A stretch of 64,000 nt of DNA, from NCBI RefSeq assembly GCF_008727755.1, contig NZ_CP044231.1, positions 930,001 to 994,000 of the forward strand, written 5' to 3'. The stretch is from Microbacterium caowuchunii. Its GTDB lineage: Bacteria; Actinomycetota; Actinomycetes; Actinomycetales; Microbacteriaceae. The notes below the pieces were generated by a model. It worked only from the letters and a program-made list of their open reading frames with translations. It did no database searches and was not told the DNA's origin. A program made the position numbers and the translations under genes. Of this stretch, positions 50,587 to 61,973 are shown piece after piece; the stretch's first letter is position 1, and each line of letters opens with the position of its first letter.

Positions 50587-52635
50587 ATGAGCACCTCCAC
50601 CGCGCACGACGACACCATCCGCAGCCTCCTCGACGAGCGGCGCACGTTCCCGCCTCCTGCGGCGTTCGCGGCGCAGGCGAACGTGACGCCGGAGTGGATC
50701 GCGCGCGAATGGCGGGAGCGCGCGGGGGAGGATCCGGAGACGTTCTGGGCGCACCGCTCGGAGGTGCTGGACTGGGCGGAGCCGTGGCACACGGCGCACA
50801 CGTGGGCGCCGACCGACGGCGCGTCGGTCCCCGCGGCCGAGTGGTTCGTGGGCGGCCGGCTGAACGCCTCGGTGAACGCCGTCGACCGGCACGTCGCGGC
50901 CGGCCACGGCGACCGGATCGCGTTCCACTTCGAGGGCGAACGCGGCGACCGGCGCACGATCATCTATGCGGAACTGCAGCGGGAGGTGGCGCGGGCGGCC
51001 AACGCGCTGACGTCGCTCGGGATCACCCGCGGCGACCGCGTCGTGATCTACCTCCCGGTGCTCATCGAGACGATCGTCATTCAGCTCGCGACGGCGCGCA
51101 TCGGCGCCATCCACTCGCTCGTGTTCGGCGGGTTCTCCGCCGAGGCGCTGCGCTTCCGGGTGGAGGACACCGGCGCGAAGCTGCTGGTCACGAGCGACGG
51201 GCAGTTCCGCCGCGGGGAGGCCGTCCCGGTCAAGCAGCAGGCGGATGCGGCGGTCGAGGGGATTGCGTCCATCGAGCACGTGCTCGTGGTGCGCCGGACG
51301 GGCTCCGACGTCCCCTTCACGCCCGGACGGGACCTCTGGTGGCACGACGCGGTCGGCGGCGCGTCGGACCGGCACGACCCGGAGTACTTCGACGCCGAGA
51401 CGCCGCTGTTCATCATCTACACGAGCGGGACGACGGGGCGACCGAAAGGGCTGGTCCACACGACGGGCGGCTGGCTGACCCACGTGGCCTGGAGCTTCTG
51501 GGCGGTCTTCGACGCCAAGCCGGAGACCGACGTGTACTGGTGCACCGCCGACCTGGCGTGGGTCACCGCCCACAGCTACGTCACCTACGGGCCGCTCCTG
51601 AACGGCGTGACGAGTGTCCTGTACGAGGGCACGCCGGACACCCCGTCGTGGGACCGGCACTTCCGGATCCTGGACCGGTACGGGGTCACGACGTACTACA
51701 CGGCGCCCACGCTCATCCGCTCGCTCATGAGCCGGTTCCCGGACGGCCCGCCGCCGTCGGTCGACCTGTCCGCGCTGCGCCTGCTCGGGACGGTGGGGGA
51801 GGCCATCAACCCGGAAGCGTGGGTGTGGTTCCACCGGCACCTGGGGCGCGGTGAGACGCCGGTGGTCGACACCTGGTGGCAGTCCGAGACGGGCGCCGCG
51901 ATCGCCGCGCCGCTTCCCGGCGTCTCGACCCTGAAGCCGGGCTCGGCGCTGACGGCACTGCCGGGGCTGCGCGTGCGGGTCGTGGACGCCGACGGCGCCG
52001 ATGTGGGGCCCGGCGGGGGAGGGCTGCTCGTCGTCGACGGCACATGGCCCGGGATGTCGCGGACCGTGTGGGGCGACCCCCTGCGGTACCGGGACTCGTA
52101 CTGGGCGCGGTTCGCCGACCGCGGCTACTTCCTCGCCGGCGACGGGGCGAAGCTCGATGCGGACGGCGCCCTGTGGGTGCTCGGCCGCATCGATGACGTG
52201 ATCAACGTATCGGGGCACCGCCTCTCGACCATCGAGATCGAGTCCGCCCTCGTGGCTCATCCGGCGGTCGGGGAGGCGGCGGTGGTCGGCGTCGCGGACG
52301 CCGTCACCGGGCAGGCCATCGCCGCATTCGTGACGGGCGAGGCGGATGCGGACGCGCTGCGCCGGCACGTGCGCGGCGCCATCGGTCCGGTTGCGCGACC
52401 CGCACACGTTTTCCGCGTGCCCGACCTGCCCAAGACCCGGAGCGGCAAGATCATGCGGCGGCTCCTGGTCGACCTCGTGGAGGGCCGCCCGCTGGGCGAC
52501 ACCACGTCGCTGCAGGACGAGTCCGTTCCCCGCCGCATCGCCGCCGTCGTGGACGCCGACCGGTCCCGCGAGGCGACCGAGACGACGGTGCCGCCCGCGG
52601 TAGCGCAGGGCGTCAGCGGCGAACGGACACGGTGA
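50587..52635 (+). CDS. acs: Acetyl-CoA synthetase-type AMP-forming ligase
   Basis: The 682-residue enzyme has the adenylation motif YTSGTTGRPKGL (about 278-289), the ACS-specific TWWQSETGA, the hinge/GRIDDVINVSGHRLST region, and a C-terminal Lys in SGKIMRRLL, the acetylation-controlled catalytic lysine. It converts acetate with ATP and CoA to acetyl-CoA. GGAAG precedes the ATG. Together with mctC and the ramA-like regulator this suggests acetate use. Its 3' end overlaps the convergent methyltransferase gene by 23 nt. Confidence 0.93.
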   Translation: MSTSTAHDDTIRSLLDERRTFPPPAAFAAQANVTPEWIAREWRERAGEDPETFWAHRSEVLDWAEPWHTAHTWAPTDGASVPAAEWFVGGRLNASVNAVDRHVAAGHGDRIAFHFEGERGDRRTIIYAELQREVARAANALTSLGITRGDRVVIYLPVLIETIVIQLATARIGAIHSLVFGGFSAEALRFRVEDTGAKLLVTSDGQFRRGEAVPVKQQADAAVEGIASIEHVLVVRRTGSDVPFTPGRDLWWHDAVGGASDRHDPEYFDAETPLFIIYTSGTTGRPKGLVHTTGGWLTHVAWSFWAVFDAKPETDVYWCTADLAWVTAHSYVTYGPLLNGVTSVLYEGTPDTPSWDRHFRILDRYGVTTYYTAPTLIRSLMSRFPDGPPPSVDLSALRLLGTVGEAINPEAWVWFHRHLGRGETPVVDTWWQSETGAAIAAPLPGVSTLKPGSALTALPGLRVRVVDADGADVGPGGGGLLVVDGTWPGMSRTVWGDPLRYRDSYWARFADRGYFLAGDGAKLDADGALWVLGRIDDVINVSGHRLSTIEIESALVAHPAVGEAAVVGVADAVTGQAIAAFVTGEADADALRRHVRGAIGPVARPAHVFRVPDLPKTRSGKIMRRLLVDLVEGRPLGDTTSLQDESVPRRIAAVVDADRSREATETTVPPAVAQGVSGERTR

Positions 52636-53731
52636 CGGTGAACTTCGTGTTGCGGGCGACCTGGCGGGTGGGGCCGACGATGCTCTCGAGCTCGGCGCGA
52701 TAGCGCAGCGCCGAGTTCCAGACCGTCCACAGCTCGCCGCCGGGGCGGAGGACGCGCGCGGCATCCGTGAAGAGGTGTGGGGCGAGACCGCTGTGGACCG
52801 CCGTGCCGGAGTGGAACGGCGGGTTCAGGGCGATGAACGCCGCGCTGCGCTCCGGCTGTGCCGAGAGCGCGTCGTCGCGGCGGACCTGCACGCGGTCGGC
52901 CACGCCGTTCGCCGCCGCGGTGGCGCGAGCGGAGGCCACCGCAGCCGCGGACTGGTCGGTCGCGAGTACCGTCAGGTCGGGGTGGCGTCGTGCCAGCCAT
53001 GCCGCCACGACGCCGGTCCCACACGCGAGATCGATGACCGTACCGCCAGCGGGCAGCGCGTCGGGCAGGTGCTCGAGGAGGAACCTGGTGCCGATGTCGA
53101 TCGACGTGCCGGCGAAGACACCGCCGTACGCGCAGACGACGAGACCGTCGTGCGTCTGCCGGCGGGGCTCCGGGTCGCGCCCGTCCCGCGGTCCGCGCGC
53201 GATGAGGACGCGCGACTTCTGCCGCGCGTGGGTGACGTCGAGCGTCGCGAAGAACTCCCCGAGCACGTCGTTCATCCCGAGACTCATGTGTTTGAGCCTG
53301 CCGCCCGCGTAGACGACGACCTCCGGATGGGCGTGCGCGGCGACGGCTCCCGCGATGTCCCGCAGCGCATCGAGCGACTTCGGGAGCCGGAGCAGCACGA
53401 TCCGGCTGCCCTCGAGCAGCCCGGGCGAAAGGGGGAGGGAGGCGACGCTGCCGGTGAGTCCCACGCGTTCCGCGTTGGCGGCCAGCGCCTGCTCCCCGGT
53501 CAGGGCGTCCTGGTGGACGCGGACGATGCCGGATGCCGCCGGTGCGGCCGCGGCGGCGCCCAGGGCGAGCGCGCCGTAGGCGTCGCCGATCACGGCGATG
53601 CGCTCCCGCGGAGCGTCCGCGCGCGCAGCGGCGGATTCGTCGAGGATCAGACGGTCAGCGGCATCGGCGGCGACCAGGTCCGGTGCCTCGACGTCGGGCC
53701 AGCGCCGGAGCGCGTCGAGGGAGAAGTCCAC
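52613..53731 (-). CDS. RsmC/RlmG-like rRNA methyltransferase
   Basis: The 372-residue protein has two related halves; the second carries the SAM-binding VIDLACGTGVVAAWLA motif and the catalytic LNPPFHSG (NPPF), as in guanine-N2 rRNA methyltransferases RsmC and RlmG. It acts on 16S or 23S rRNA in the cytoplasm. The GTG at 53731 is 7 nt after TAGCGT on the minus strand. It overlaps the end of acs and is divergent from a MarR gene. Confidence 0.88.
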   Translation of the reverse strand: MDFSLDALRRWPDVEAPDLVAADAADRLILDESAAARADAPRERIAVIGDAYGALALGAAAAAPAASGIVRVHQDALTGEQALAANAERVGLTGSVASLPLSPGLLEGSRIVLLRLPKSLDALRDIAGAVAAHAHPEVVVYAGGRLKHMSLGMNDVLGEFFATLDVTHARQKSRVLIARGPRDGRDPEPRRQTHDGLVVCAYGGVFAGTSIDIGTRFLLEHLPDALPAGGTVIDLACGTGVVAAWLARRHPDLTVLATDQSAAAVASARATAAANGVADRVQVRRDDALSAQPERSAAFIALNPPFHSGTAVHSGLAPHLFTDAARVLRPGGELWTVWNSALRYRAELESIVGPTRQVARNTKFTVTVSVRR

Positions 53732-53785
53732 ACCCCCCACGCTACTGCCCGCCTCGCGCACGGATGCGGCGGATAGCATGGGGGG

Positions 53786-54247
53786 ATGGGAGACACCGCC
53801 ACACCGCGATCGTCCGTCGCGGTCGGGCGACCGCCGTTCAGCCCCGTGATCTCGCTGATCACCGTCGCCGCCGTCTGGGACCACCGGCTCCACGCGGCGC
53901 TGAAGGACCTCGGGCTCACGACGCGTAAGTACGCTCTGCTGGCGCACCTGCAGGCGACCCCGGGGATCTCGTTCTCGGAGCTGGCCCGGCGCTCCCAGAT
54001 CACCGTGCAGACGGCGCACACGGCCGTGAAGATCCTCGTCGGCGACGGGCTCGCGGAGGACGTCACCGCCCACGCCGGGGCGGCATCCGACCTCCGGGTG
54101 ACCGACAAGGGCGCCGGGGTGCTGGCTGAGGCCGACCGTCGGCTCGCGGACCTCGATCGGGAGTTCGCCGACGGCATCCCGGATCTCACGGCCGCCCTGC
54201 AGGGACTGCACGAGCAGCCCTTCGGGATGACCCTTCAGGAAAGCTGA
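53786..54247 (+). CDS. MarR family transcriptional regulator
   Basis: The 153-residue protein has the winged-helix DNA-binding region of MarR (TTRKYALLAHLQATPGISFS, SELARRSQITVQTAHTAVKI) with dimerising helices at both ends. TAGCAT (53774-53779) six bases before the ATG indicates a leaderless transcript. Targets are unclear; the divergent methyltransferase and the downstream DUF3817 gene are both candidates. Confidence 0.88.
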   Translation: MGDTATPRSSVAVGRPPFSPVISLITVAAVWDHRLHAALKDLGLTTRKYALLAHLQATPGISFSELARRSQITVQTAHTAVKILVGDGLAEDVTAHAGAASDLRVTDKGAGVLAEADRRLADLDREFADGIPDLTAALQGLHEQPFGMTLQES

Positions 54248-54309
54248 AGCCGGGCTCGGGTAACGTGGCGGCGCGGCTGTCCCGGCCGCGCGACGTTGGA
54301 GGACCCGCC

Positions 54310-54774
54310 TTGTTCCGCACGCCCCAGTCCCTGTTCCGCGTCCTCGCGATAGCCGAGGCGATCTCCTGGACGCTGCTCATCAGCGCCCTGATCATCCGAG
54401 CGGTCACGGATGTCGCGGTCGTGGTGTCGGTGGCCGGAGGCATCCACGGCTTCGTGTTCCTGTCCTACGGCGCCACCGCGATCGTCGTCGCGAAGAACCA
54501 GCGCTGGGGAGCATGGCCGGCGGTCGTGGCGATCGGCAGCGCGGTCATCCCGTACGCGACGATCCCGACCGAGATCTGGTTGCATCGCACCGGGCGGCTG
54601 CGGGGTCAGTGGCGCCTCGAGGCGACCGACGACCCGAGGGATGCGGCCTGGCACGACAAGGTCATGCGGCTGCTGCTGAACCATCCGTGGGTGTTCGCGG
54701 CGATCGTCCTCGTCGCCGTGATCGTGCTCTTCGTCGTGCTGCTGATCATCGGCCCGCCCGGTGGGAAGGGCTGA
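54310..54774 (+). CDS. DUF3817 membrane protein
   Basis: The 154-residue protein has three to four membrane helices with the DUF3817 features LFRVLAIAEAISWTLL and VAGGIHGFVFLSYG, and a C-terminal helix. It begins with TTG at 54310, 7 nt after a strong GGAGG; no ATG or GTG in frame has a site. Function unknown; the family is common next to guaA or regulators in actinobacteria. It follows the MarR gene. Confidence 0.8.
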   Translation: MFRTPQSLFRVLAIAEAISWTLLISALIIRAVTDVAVVVSVAGGIHGFVFLSYGATAIVVAKNQRWGAWPAVVAIGSAVIPYATIPTEIWLHRTGRLRGQWRLEATDDPRDAAWHDKVMRLLLNHPWVFAAIVLVAVIVLFVVLLIIGPPGGKG

Positions 54775-54855
54775 GCCGCTCGACGGGAAGGCTGACGCGG
54801 CCCATCAGCGGATGCGGGTCGCAGGCTGATTCGGGCGGCTGAAGCGGCCCGCCGA

Positions 54856-55008
54856 CTACTTCGCGCGGATGTGGATGGGCAGTGCCATCGCCAGCGAGAC
54901 GAGCAGGATCCCGGCGACGAAGAGGATGGCCTGGAAGCCCTCGACCGAGAACGAGATGCCGCAGGCGAACATACCGAGCAGGAACAGCGGCAGGGCGACG
55001 ATGAACAT
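54856..55008 (-). CDS. Small membrane protein (50 aa)
   Basis: A short gene with AAGGAGT before its ATG. The product consists of two hydrophobic segments (MFIVALPLFLLGMFACG and ILFVAGILLVSLAMALPI) with a short loop, a pattern of small hydrophobic proteins in actinobacteria. It is closely followed on the same strand by none; upstream lies the four-helix protein gene at 55068. Function unknown. Confidence 0.6.
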   Translation of the reverse strand: MFIVALPLFLLGMFACGISFSVEGFQAILFVAGILLVSLAMALPIHIRAK

Positions 55009-55067
55009 GGCACTCCTTCTCACAGACTTCATCCAGCGTATCGGGTGTTGCGCGGACCTGCGTCCGC

Positions 55068-55541
55068 TCAGCCCCGGCGTCGGCGGATGAGCGCCCTGAT
55101 CCACTCGACGACGAGCCAGACCCAACCGCCGATCCAGGCGATGGCGCCCACCCAGGCGAGGACGTTCGACACGTCGGCGACCCCGTCGTCGGACTCCGCG
55201 CCGACGATGTACATGAACGCGGATCCCCAGGACGAGTCCCCGCCGTCGACGAAGAAGAGCCCGACGGCGACGACCCCGATCGCGGTGAGCCATGCCGCCC
55301 AGAGCGCCGGGCGCCGCCGCTCCCCGTCGCGGAGCACGGCACGGGCGGAGAGGAAGCCGCTCGCGGCGATCGCGACCTGCAGGCCGTAGCCGATCAGCAG
55401 GACGGGCGACACGAACAGGATGACCACAAGCATCCATCCCGGCCAGAGGATCTTGAAGGCGGCGCCGACGAGGGGCAGCACGATCAGGCCCACTCCGGTG
55501 AGGAGGGCGATGGTGTCGCGGCGGGTGGCGGTGCGCGTCAT
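55068..55541 (-). CDS. Four-helix membrane protein
   Basis: The 157-residue protein has four membrane segments (about 10-30, 37-60, 80-98 and 127-147) with an outward loop rich in Asp/Ser between the last two and a basic RALIRRRRG tail. No motif of known function. The start overlaps the stop of the EI24 gene (ATGA), so both are translated as a unit. Perhaps an accessory membrane factor of the EI24 protein. Confidence 0.65.
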   Translation of the reverse strand: MTRTATRRDTIALLTGVGLIVLPLVGAAFKILWPGWMLVVILFVSPVLLIGYGLQVAIAASGFLSARAVLRDGERRRPALWAAWLTAIGVVAVGLFFVDGGDSSWGSAFMYIVGAESDDGVADVSNVLAWVGAIAWIGGWVWLVVEWIRALIRRRRG

Positions 55542-56347
55542 TCTTCGGAGTCTGCCAGAGCGTGCGGGGCCGCCGGGACGGGGAGCACCTCGTGGGACAG
55601 CCGCGTGGCCCCGACGACCGCGGCGGGCATCGTGAGGACGGCGCCGAGCGGAACCAGGAAGCAGAGCTGCGTCGCCACCCCGAAGCCGAGCGCCCGGGCG
55701 CGCCGCCCCCGCAGCAGCGTACGCCGTTCGACGTGTCCGATCCCCCGGGCGGTGAGGGCGCGCGCGGACAGTTCGTCCGCGAGGATCCAGCCCGACAGCA
55801 GGACACCGGTGACGGCTCCCAGCACGCCGCCGACGAGGGGGATGAGTCCGAGCGCGAAGGCGACGAGGGCGGCGAGAGCACCGCGCACGATGAGGGATCC
55901 GGCGTCGGCGACCCCCGACCAGAACCCGGGATCACGGTCCGGGGGCGTGCCGGCCTCCGTCGCCTCGACCGAGCGCCAGATCCGGTCGTAGAACGGCTCG
56001 CCGATCAACAGTGTCAGTGCGGTGAACAACGCCGCGGACAGCAGCAGCGCGCCGCCGAAGAGGGCCGCCCCCACGGCGACGCGCAGCAGGGTCGACCACA
56101 GGCCCGGCCATCCCTCCGCGAACGGCGTGACCGCGGTCGTGATGGGCGCGATCCAGAACCCCAGGGTGATGAGGCCCGCGCCGAGGGCCAGGCTCACGAT
56201 CGCCGCGGGGACGAGGCCGAGCAGCATGAGGCCCGGGCGCATCCGCCACCATCCGAAACCGCCGAACAGGATGCGGAACCCGGCGAAGAACTCGCCTGCG
56301 GCGGTCCGCCTCTCGGGTGTGTCGGCGGGGTCGTGCGGGTCACTCAT
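55538..56347 (-). CDS. EI24 domain membrane protein
   Basis: The 269-residue protein has six or more hydrophobic segments and the EI24/CysZ-like features: FFAGFRILFGGFGWWRMRPG near the N-terminus, LLIGEPFYDRIW, and the loop before GFGVATQLCFLVPLGAVLTMP. CysZ proteins transport sulfate; other EI24 proteins are uncharacterised. GAGGA lies 10 nt before the ATG. It is divergent from the clpC gene. Confidence 0.88.
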   Translation of the reverse strand: MSDPHDPADTPERRTAAGEFFAGFRILFGGFGWWRMRPGLMLLGLVPAAIVSLALGAGLITLGFWIAPITTAVTPFAEGWPGLWSTLLRVAVGAALFGGALLLSAALFTALTLLIGEPFYDRIWRSVEATEAGTPPDRDPGFWSGVADAGSLIVRGALAALVAFALGLIPLVGGVLGAVTGVLLSGWILADELSARALTARGIGHVERRTLLRGRRARALGFGVATQLCFLVPLGAVLTMPAAVVGATRLSHEVLPVPAAPHALADSEE

Positions 56348-56415
56348 CACGGTTTCCTCGGGTCTCGGGATGGACCGAGCGTAACCGGGAATACCCTGCG
56401 CAGCGTCGCGTTGAA

Positions 56416-56459
56416 CTTGATACACGCACGCTCAACTTCGTAACATGGATGAAGTTGAG
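56416..56459 (+). promoter_or_regulatory. HAIR (HspR) operator and promoter of clpC
   Basis: CTTGATA (56416-56422) and GCTCAAC (56430-56436), seven bases apart, match the HAIR consensus CTTGAGT-N7-ACTCAAG at 10 of 14 positions. The same region holds -35 TTGATA (56417-56422) and -10 TAACAT (56441-56446) 18 bp apart. An additional perfect 9-bp inverted repeat CTCAACTTC/GAAGTTGAG (56431-56459) overlaps it. Confidence 0.7.
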
Positions 56460-56489
56460 TCGCCTTGGCTCACCTTTACAGGAGACAGA

Positions 56490-59030
<2,541 letters not shown>

Positions 59031-59043
59031 CCCCTTCCTCTCA

Positions 59044-59078
59044 CGAAGGCCGTCGCCCCACCGGGGCGGCGGCCTTCG
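59044..59078 (+). terminator. Terminator of clpC
   Basis: 16-bp stem CGAAGGCCGTCGCCCC (59044-59059) with GGGGCGGCGGCCTTCG (59063-59078), one T-G wobble, 3-nt loop, 14 nt after the clpC stop. It sits before the DNA ligase gene, 45 nt away, and isolates the heat-shock gene. Confidence 0.8.
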
Positions 59079-59123
59079 TCGTGCTCCCTCGCGGGTGTCC
59101 GGGCCGGATGGCATGATGCCAGC

Positions 59124-60650
59124 ATGCTGCTCGCCGCGGTCGTCGACGCCGCCGAAACGGTCGGCGCGACCTCGTCCCGCCTGGCGAAGACCGCGGCGCT
59201 CGCCGCGCTGCTGCGCGAGCTCGCCCCGGAGGAGATCGAGCCGGCCGTGGGCTTCCTCGTGGCGCGGCCGCGTCAGGGTCGGATCGGCGTGGGATGGCGC
59301 GGCCTCGCGGCGCTGGAGACCTCGCACGCCCGCGTGCCCTCGCTCACCGTCCTCGACGCCGATGCGGCGCTGGCGGGTCTCGCGGCGGTGGCCGGCAGCG
59401 GCGCCGCCGCACTCCGGCGCTCGGAGCTGATCGCCCTCTCCGAGCGGGCGACCCCGCGGGAGTGGGACTTCCTCAGCCGGGTCGTGCGGGGCGAACTGCG
59501 CACCGGGGCACTGGAGGGCGTCCTGGTCGAGGCGATCGCGAAGGCGGCCGACCGGGACATCGCGGTCGTCCGCCGGGCGGCGATGCTCAGCGGCGACCTG
59601 GGCGAGACCGCGCGGATCGCCCTCACCGCGCCGGCCGGGGATCTCGCGGCCGTCGGCCTGATGGTGGGACGACCGGTGCTGCCGATGCTCGCCTCGACCG
59701 CCGGGTCCGTGCCGGAGGCCCTCGCCCTGGCGGGTGCGGCCGCATCCGTCGAGTACAAGCTCGACGGTGCCCGGATCCAGGTGCATCGTGCCGGCGACGA
59801 GGTGCGCGTGTACACCCGGAGCCTCGCCGACATCACGGCACGGGTCCCCGAGATCGTCTCCGCCGTCCGGGACTTCCCCGCCGAGCGGCTCATCCTCGAC
59901 GGCGAGACCCTGTCGCTCGACGAGGACGGCGGCCCCCGCCCCTTCCAGGACACCATGGCGCGGTTCGGGTCCGAGCGAGCGGCGAGCGTGGCGCTGCGCC
60001 CGTGGTTCTTCGACATCCTGCACCTCGACGGACGCGACCTCCTCGACGAGCCGCTCGCGACCCGGCGGATGCTGCTCGAGCAGGCGGTGGGACCGGCGCG
60101 GATCCCCGGCATCGTCACCGACGATCCGGCGCGGGCGGAGGCCTTCTCGCGCGAAGCACTGGCCGCCGGGCACGAGGGCGTGATGGTGAAGGCGCTCGAT
60201 GCGCCCTACGCCGCCGGACGGCGCGGCAAGAGCTGGCTCAAGGTCAAGCCGGTGCTGACCGTGGACCTGGTGGTGCTGGCCGTGGAATGGGGATCCGGCC
60301 GGCGCGCCGGGCTGCTCTCCAACCTGCACCTGGGGGCACGGGATCCGGAGGGGGAGGTCGGCGCGCCGGGCGGGCTCGTCATGGTCGGGAAGACCTTCAA
60401 GGGGCTCACCGACGCGGTCCTGCGGTGGCAGACCGATCACTTCCTCGCGGAGGAGACCCGCCGTACGGCGAACACGGTGCACGTGCGGCCGGAGACGGTG
60501 GTCGAGGTCGCCATCGACGGCGTGCAGCGCTCGACGCGGTACCCCGGTGGGGTGGCCCTGCGGTTCGCCCGCGTGAAGCACTACCGGGCGGACAAGATGC
60601 CCGCGGATGCCGACACGATCGGGGCTCTGCGGGCACTGCTGCGCGGGTGA
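59124..60650 (+). CDS. lig: ATP-dependent DNA ligase
   Basis: The 508-residue enzyme has an N-terminal DNA-binding domain, the nucleotidyltransferase motif I EYKLDGAR (about 210-217) with the AMP-accepting lysine, motifs III-V (FFDILHLDG, EGVMVKAL, KSWLKVKP) and an OB-fold C-terminus. It is of the LigB/LigI type found in addition to the NAD-dependent replicative ligase. CATGAT six bases before the ATG fits the leaderless pattern. It converges with xylH across a 16-bp stem. Confidence 0.92.
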   Translation: MLLAAVVDAAETVGATSSRLAKTAALAALLRELAPEEIEPAVGFLVARPRQGRIGVGWRGLAALETSHARVPSLTVLDADAALAGLAAVAGSGAAALRRSELIALSERATPREWDFLSRVVRGELRTGALEGVLVEAIAKAADRDIAVVRRAAMLSGDLGETARIALTAPAGDLAAVGLMVGRPVLPMLASTAGSVPEALALAGAAASVEYKLDGARIQVHRAGDEVRVYTRSLADITARVPEIVSAVRDFPAERLILDGETLSLDEDGGPRPFQDTMARFGSERAASVALRPWFFDILHLDGRDLLDEPLATRRMLLEQAVGPARIPGIVTDDPARAEAFSREALAAGHEGVMVKALDAPYAAGRRGKSWLKVKPVLTVDLVVLAVEWGSGRRAGLLSNLHLGARDPEGEVGAPGGLVMVGKTFKGLTDAVLRWQTDHFLAEETRRTANTVHVRPETVVEVAIDGVQRSTRYPGGVALRFARVKHYRADKMPADADTIGALRALLRG

Positions 60651-60653
60651 GGT

Positions 60654-60698
60654 GCGGAGGGCGCCGGCGGGTCGGTGGACCGCGCCGGCGCCCTCCGC
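60654..60698. terminator. Bidirectional terminator between lig and xylH
   Basis: Perfect 16-bp stem GCGGAGGGCGCCGGCG (60654-60669) with its complement (60683-60698) and a 13-nt loop, between the stop codons of two convergent genes. It serves the ligase on the plus strand and the importer operon on the minus strand. Confidence 0.8.
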
Positions 60699-60701
60699 CG
60701 G

Positions 60702-61973
60702 TCAGGTCCGCCCGCCTCCGGAGCGGAGGCGGGACACCGCGTCGACCGTCGCGGCGAGGATCAGCACTCCGCCGGTGACGAGCAGGTTGACGCCCGCGGG
60801 GAGGTTCAGCAACGCCAGACCGTTCGTGATCGTCGCGATGACCAGCGCGCCGATCGCGGCGTGCACGAGCCGGCCCCGCCCGCCGAAGAGGCTCACACCG
60901 CCGACGACCGCTGCGGCGACGCCGCTGAGGACGATGTCGCGCCCCACCGTGGCGTCGACGGAGCCGACCCGGGAGACGGCCAGGAGCGCCGAGAACACCG
61001 CGAGGCTGGATCCGATCACGAACGCCCACCACTTGACCCAGCGCACCTTCACGCCGGAGCGCCGCGCCGCCTCCGCGTTGCCGCCGATGGCGTAGATGTA
61101 CCGGCCGAAACGGGTGCGGTCCAGGACGAAGGTGCCGACCCAGAGGATCACCAGCACGACCGGGACGACGTAGGGGACGCCCTGCACCGCGTTGACCGAC
61201 TGCCCCCGGTCCTGGTTGAGGACGAACACGACCGCGCCGCCGACCACGGCGATGACCGCGAGCTTGATGTAGACCAGCGACACGGCGCGGTTCGGGACCC
61301 CGGCGCGCGCACGACGGCTCCGGTCCCAGAGCGACATCGCGGCCGAGATGAGCAGCATGATCAGCAGCATCACCCACCCGCCCCACACCGGGAGGTTGCC
61401 GTTCTGGAGGGCGATCAGCTCCGGGACCTGCAGCCGGTAGAGGCCGCCCGGACCGATGATGACGAGCGCCAGTCCCTGGAAGCCGAGGAACAGGCCCAGG
61501 GTGACCACGAACGAGGGTATGCCGACCCGCGCGACGAAGAAGCCGATCATGGCACCGGTGAGGATCCCGAAGCCGAACCCGACCAGCAGGGCGAGCGGCC
61601 AGGGGATGCCCCAGACGCTGTTGAGGACGACGAACAGAGCCATCCCCACCCCGCCGGTCACCCCCGCCGACAGGTCGATCTCGCCCAGCAGGAGCACGAA
61701 CACCAGGGCCATGCCGAGGACCACCAGGGTCGCCGCCTGATTCAGCAGGTTCGCGAAGTTCCGCTCCGTCAGGAAGAAGGGGCTCAGCGTCGAGAACAGG
61801 ATCCCGAGCACCACGAGTCCGCCCACGGCGGGCAGGGCGCCCATGTCTCCGCTGCGGACGCGCTGCAGCCAGGCCTGCACCTGGTCGCCGAGGCCGCCCT
61901 CGATCCCGCTGCCGATGAGGTCGCTCGCCACCGGGTCGGGAGCGGCCTCGGTCCGGGTCGCGTTGCTGCTCAT
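60702..61973 (-). CDS. xylH: Xylose-type ABC permease
   Basis: The 423-residue permease has about ten membrane segments and the CUT2 motif LLGEIDLSAGVTGG near 105-118, with later GGVSLFGGRG. Length and order match XylH. It forms the channel of a high-affinity pentose (or related sugar) importer. Its start overlaps the ATPase stop (ATGA), so it is translationally coupled. The long N-terminus is rich in polar residues. Confidence 0.88.
   Translation of the reverse strand: MSSNATRTEAAPDPVASDLIGSGIEGGLGDQVQAWLQRVRSGDMGALPAVGGLVVLGILFSTLSPFFLTERNFANLLNQAATLVVLGMALVFVLLLGEIDLSAGVTGGVGMALFVVLNSVWGIPWPLALLVGFGFGILTGAMIGFFVARVGIPSFVVTLGLFLGFQGLALVIIGPGGLYRLQVPELIALQNGNLPVWGGWVMLLIMLLISAAMSLWDRSRRARAGVPNRAVSLVYIKLAVIAVVGGAVVFVLNQDRGQSVNAVQGVPYVVPVVLVILWVGTFVLDRTRFGRYIYAIGGNAEAARRSGVKVRWVKWWAFVIGSSLAVFSALLAVSRVGSVDATVGRDIVLSGVAAAVVGGVSLFGGRGRLVHAAIGALVIATITNGLALLNLPAGVNLLVTGGVLILAATVDAVSRLRSGGGRT

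Noticed and set aside
56445..56489. ATG at 56445 as start of clpC
   Set aside because: It lies in the -10/operator region and has no ribosome binding site; the ATG at 56490 follows AGGAG.
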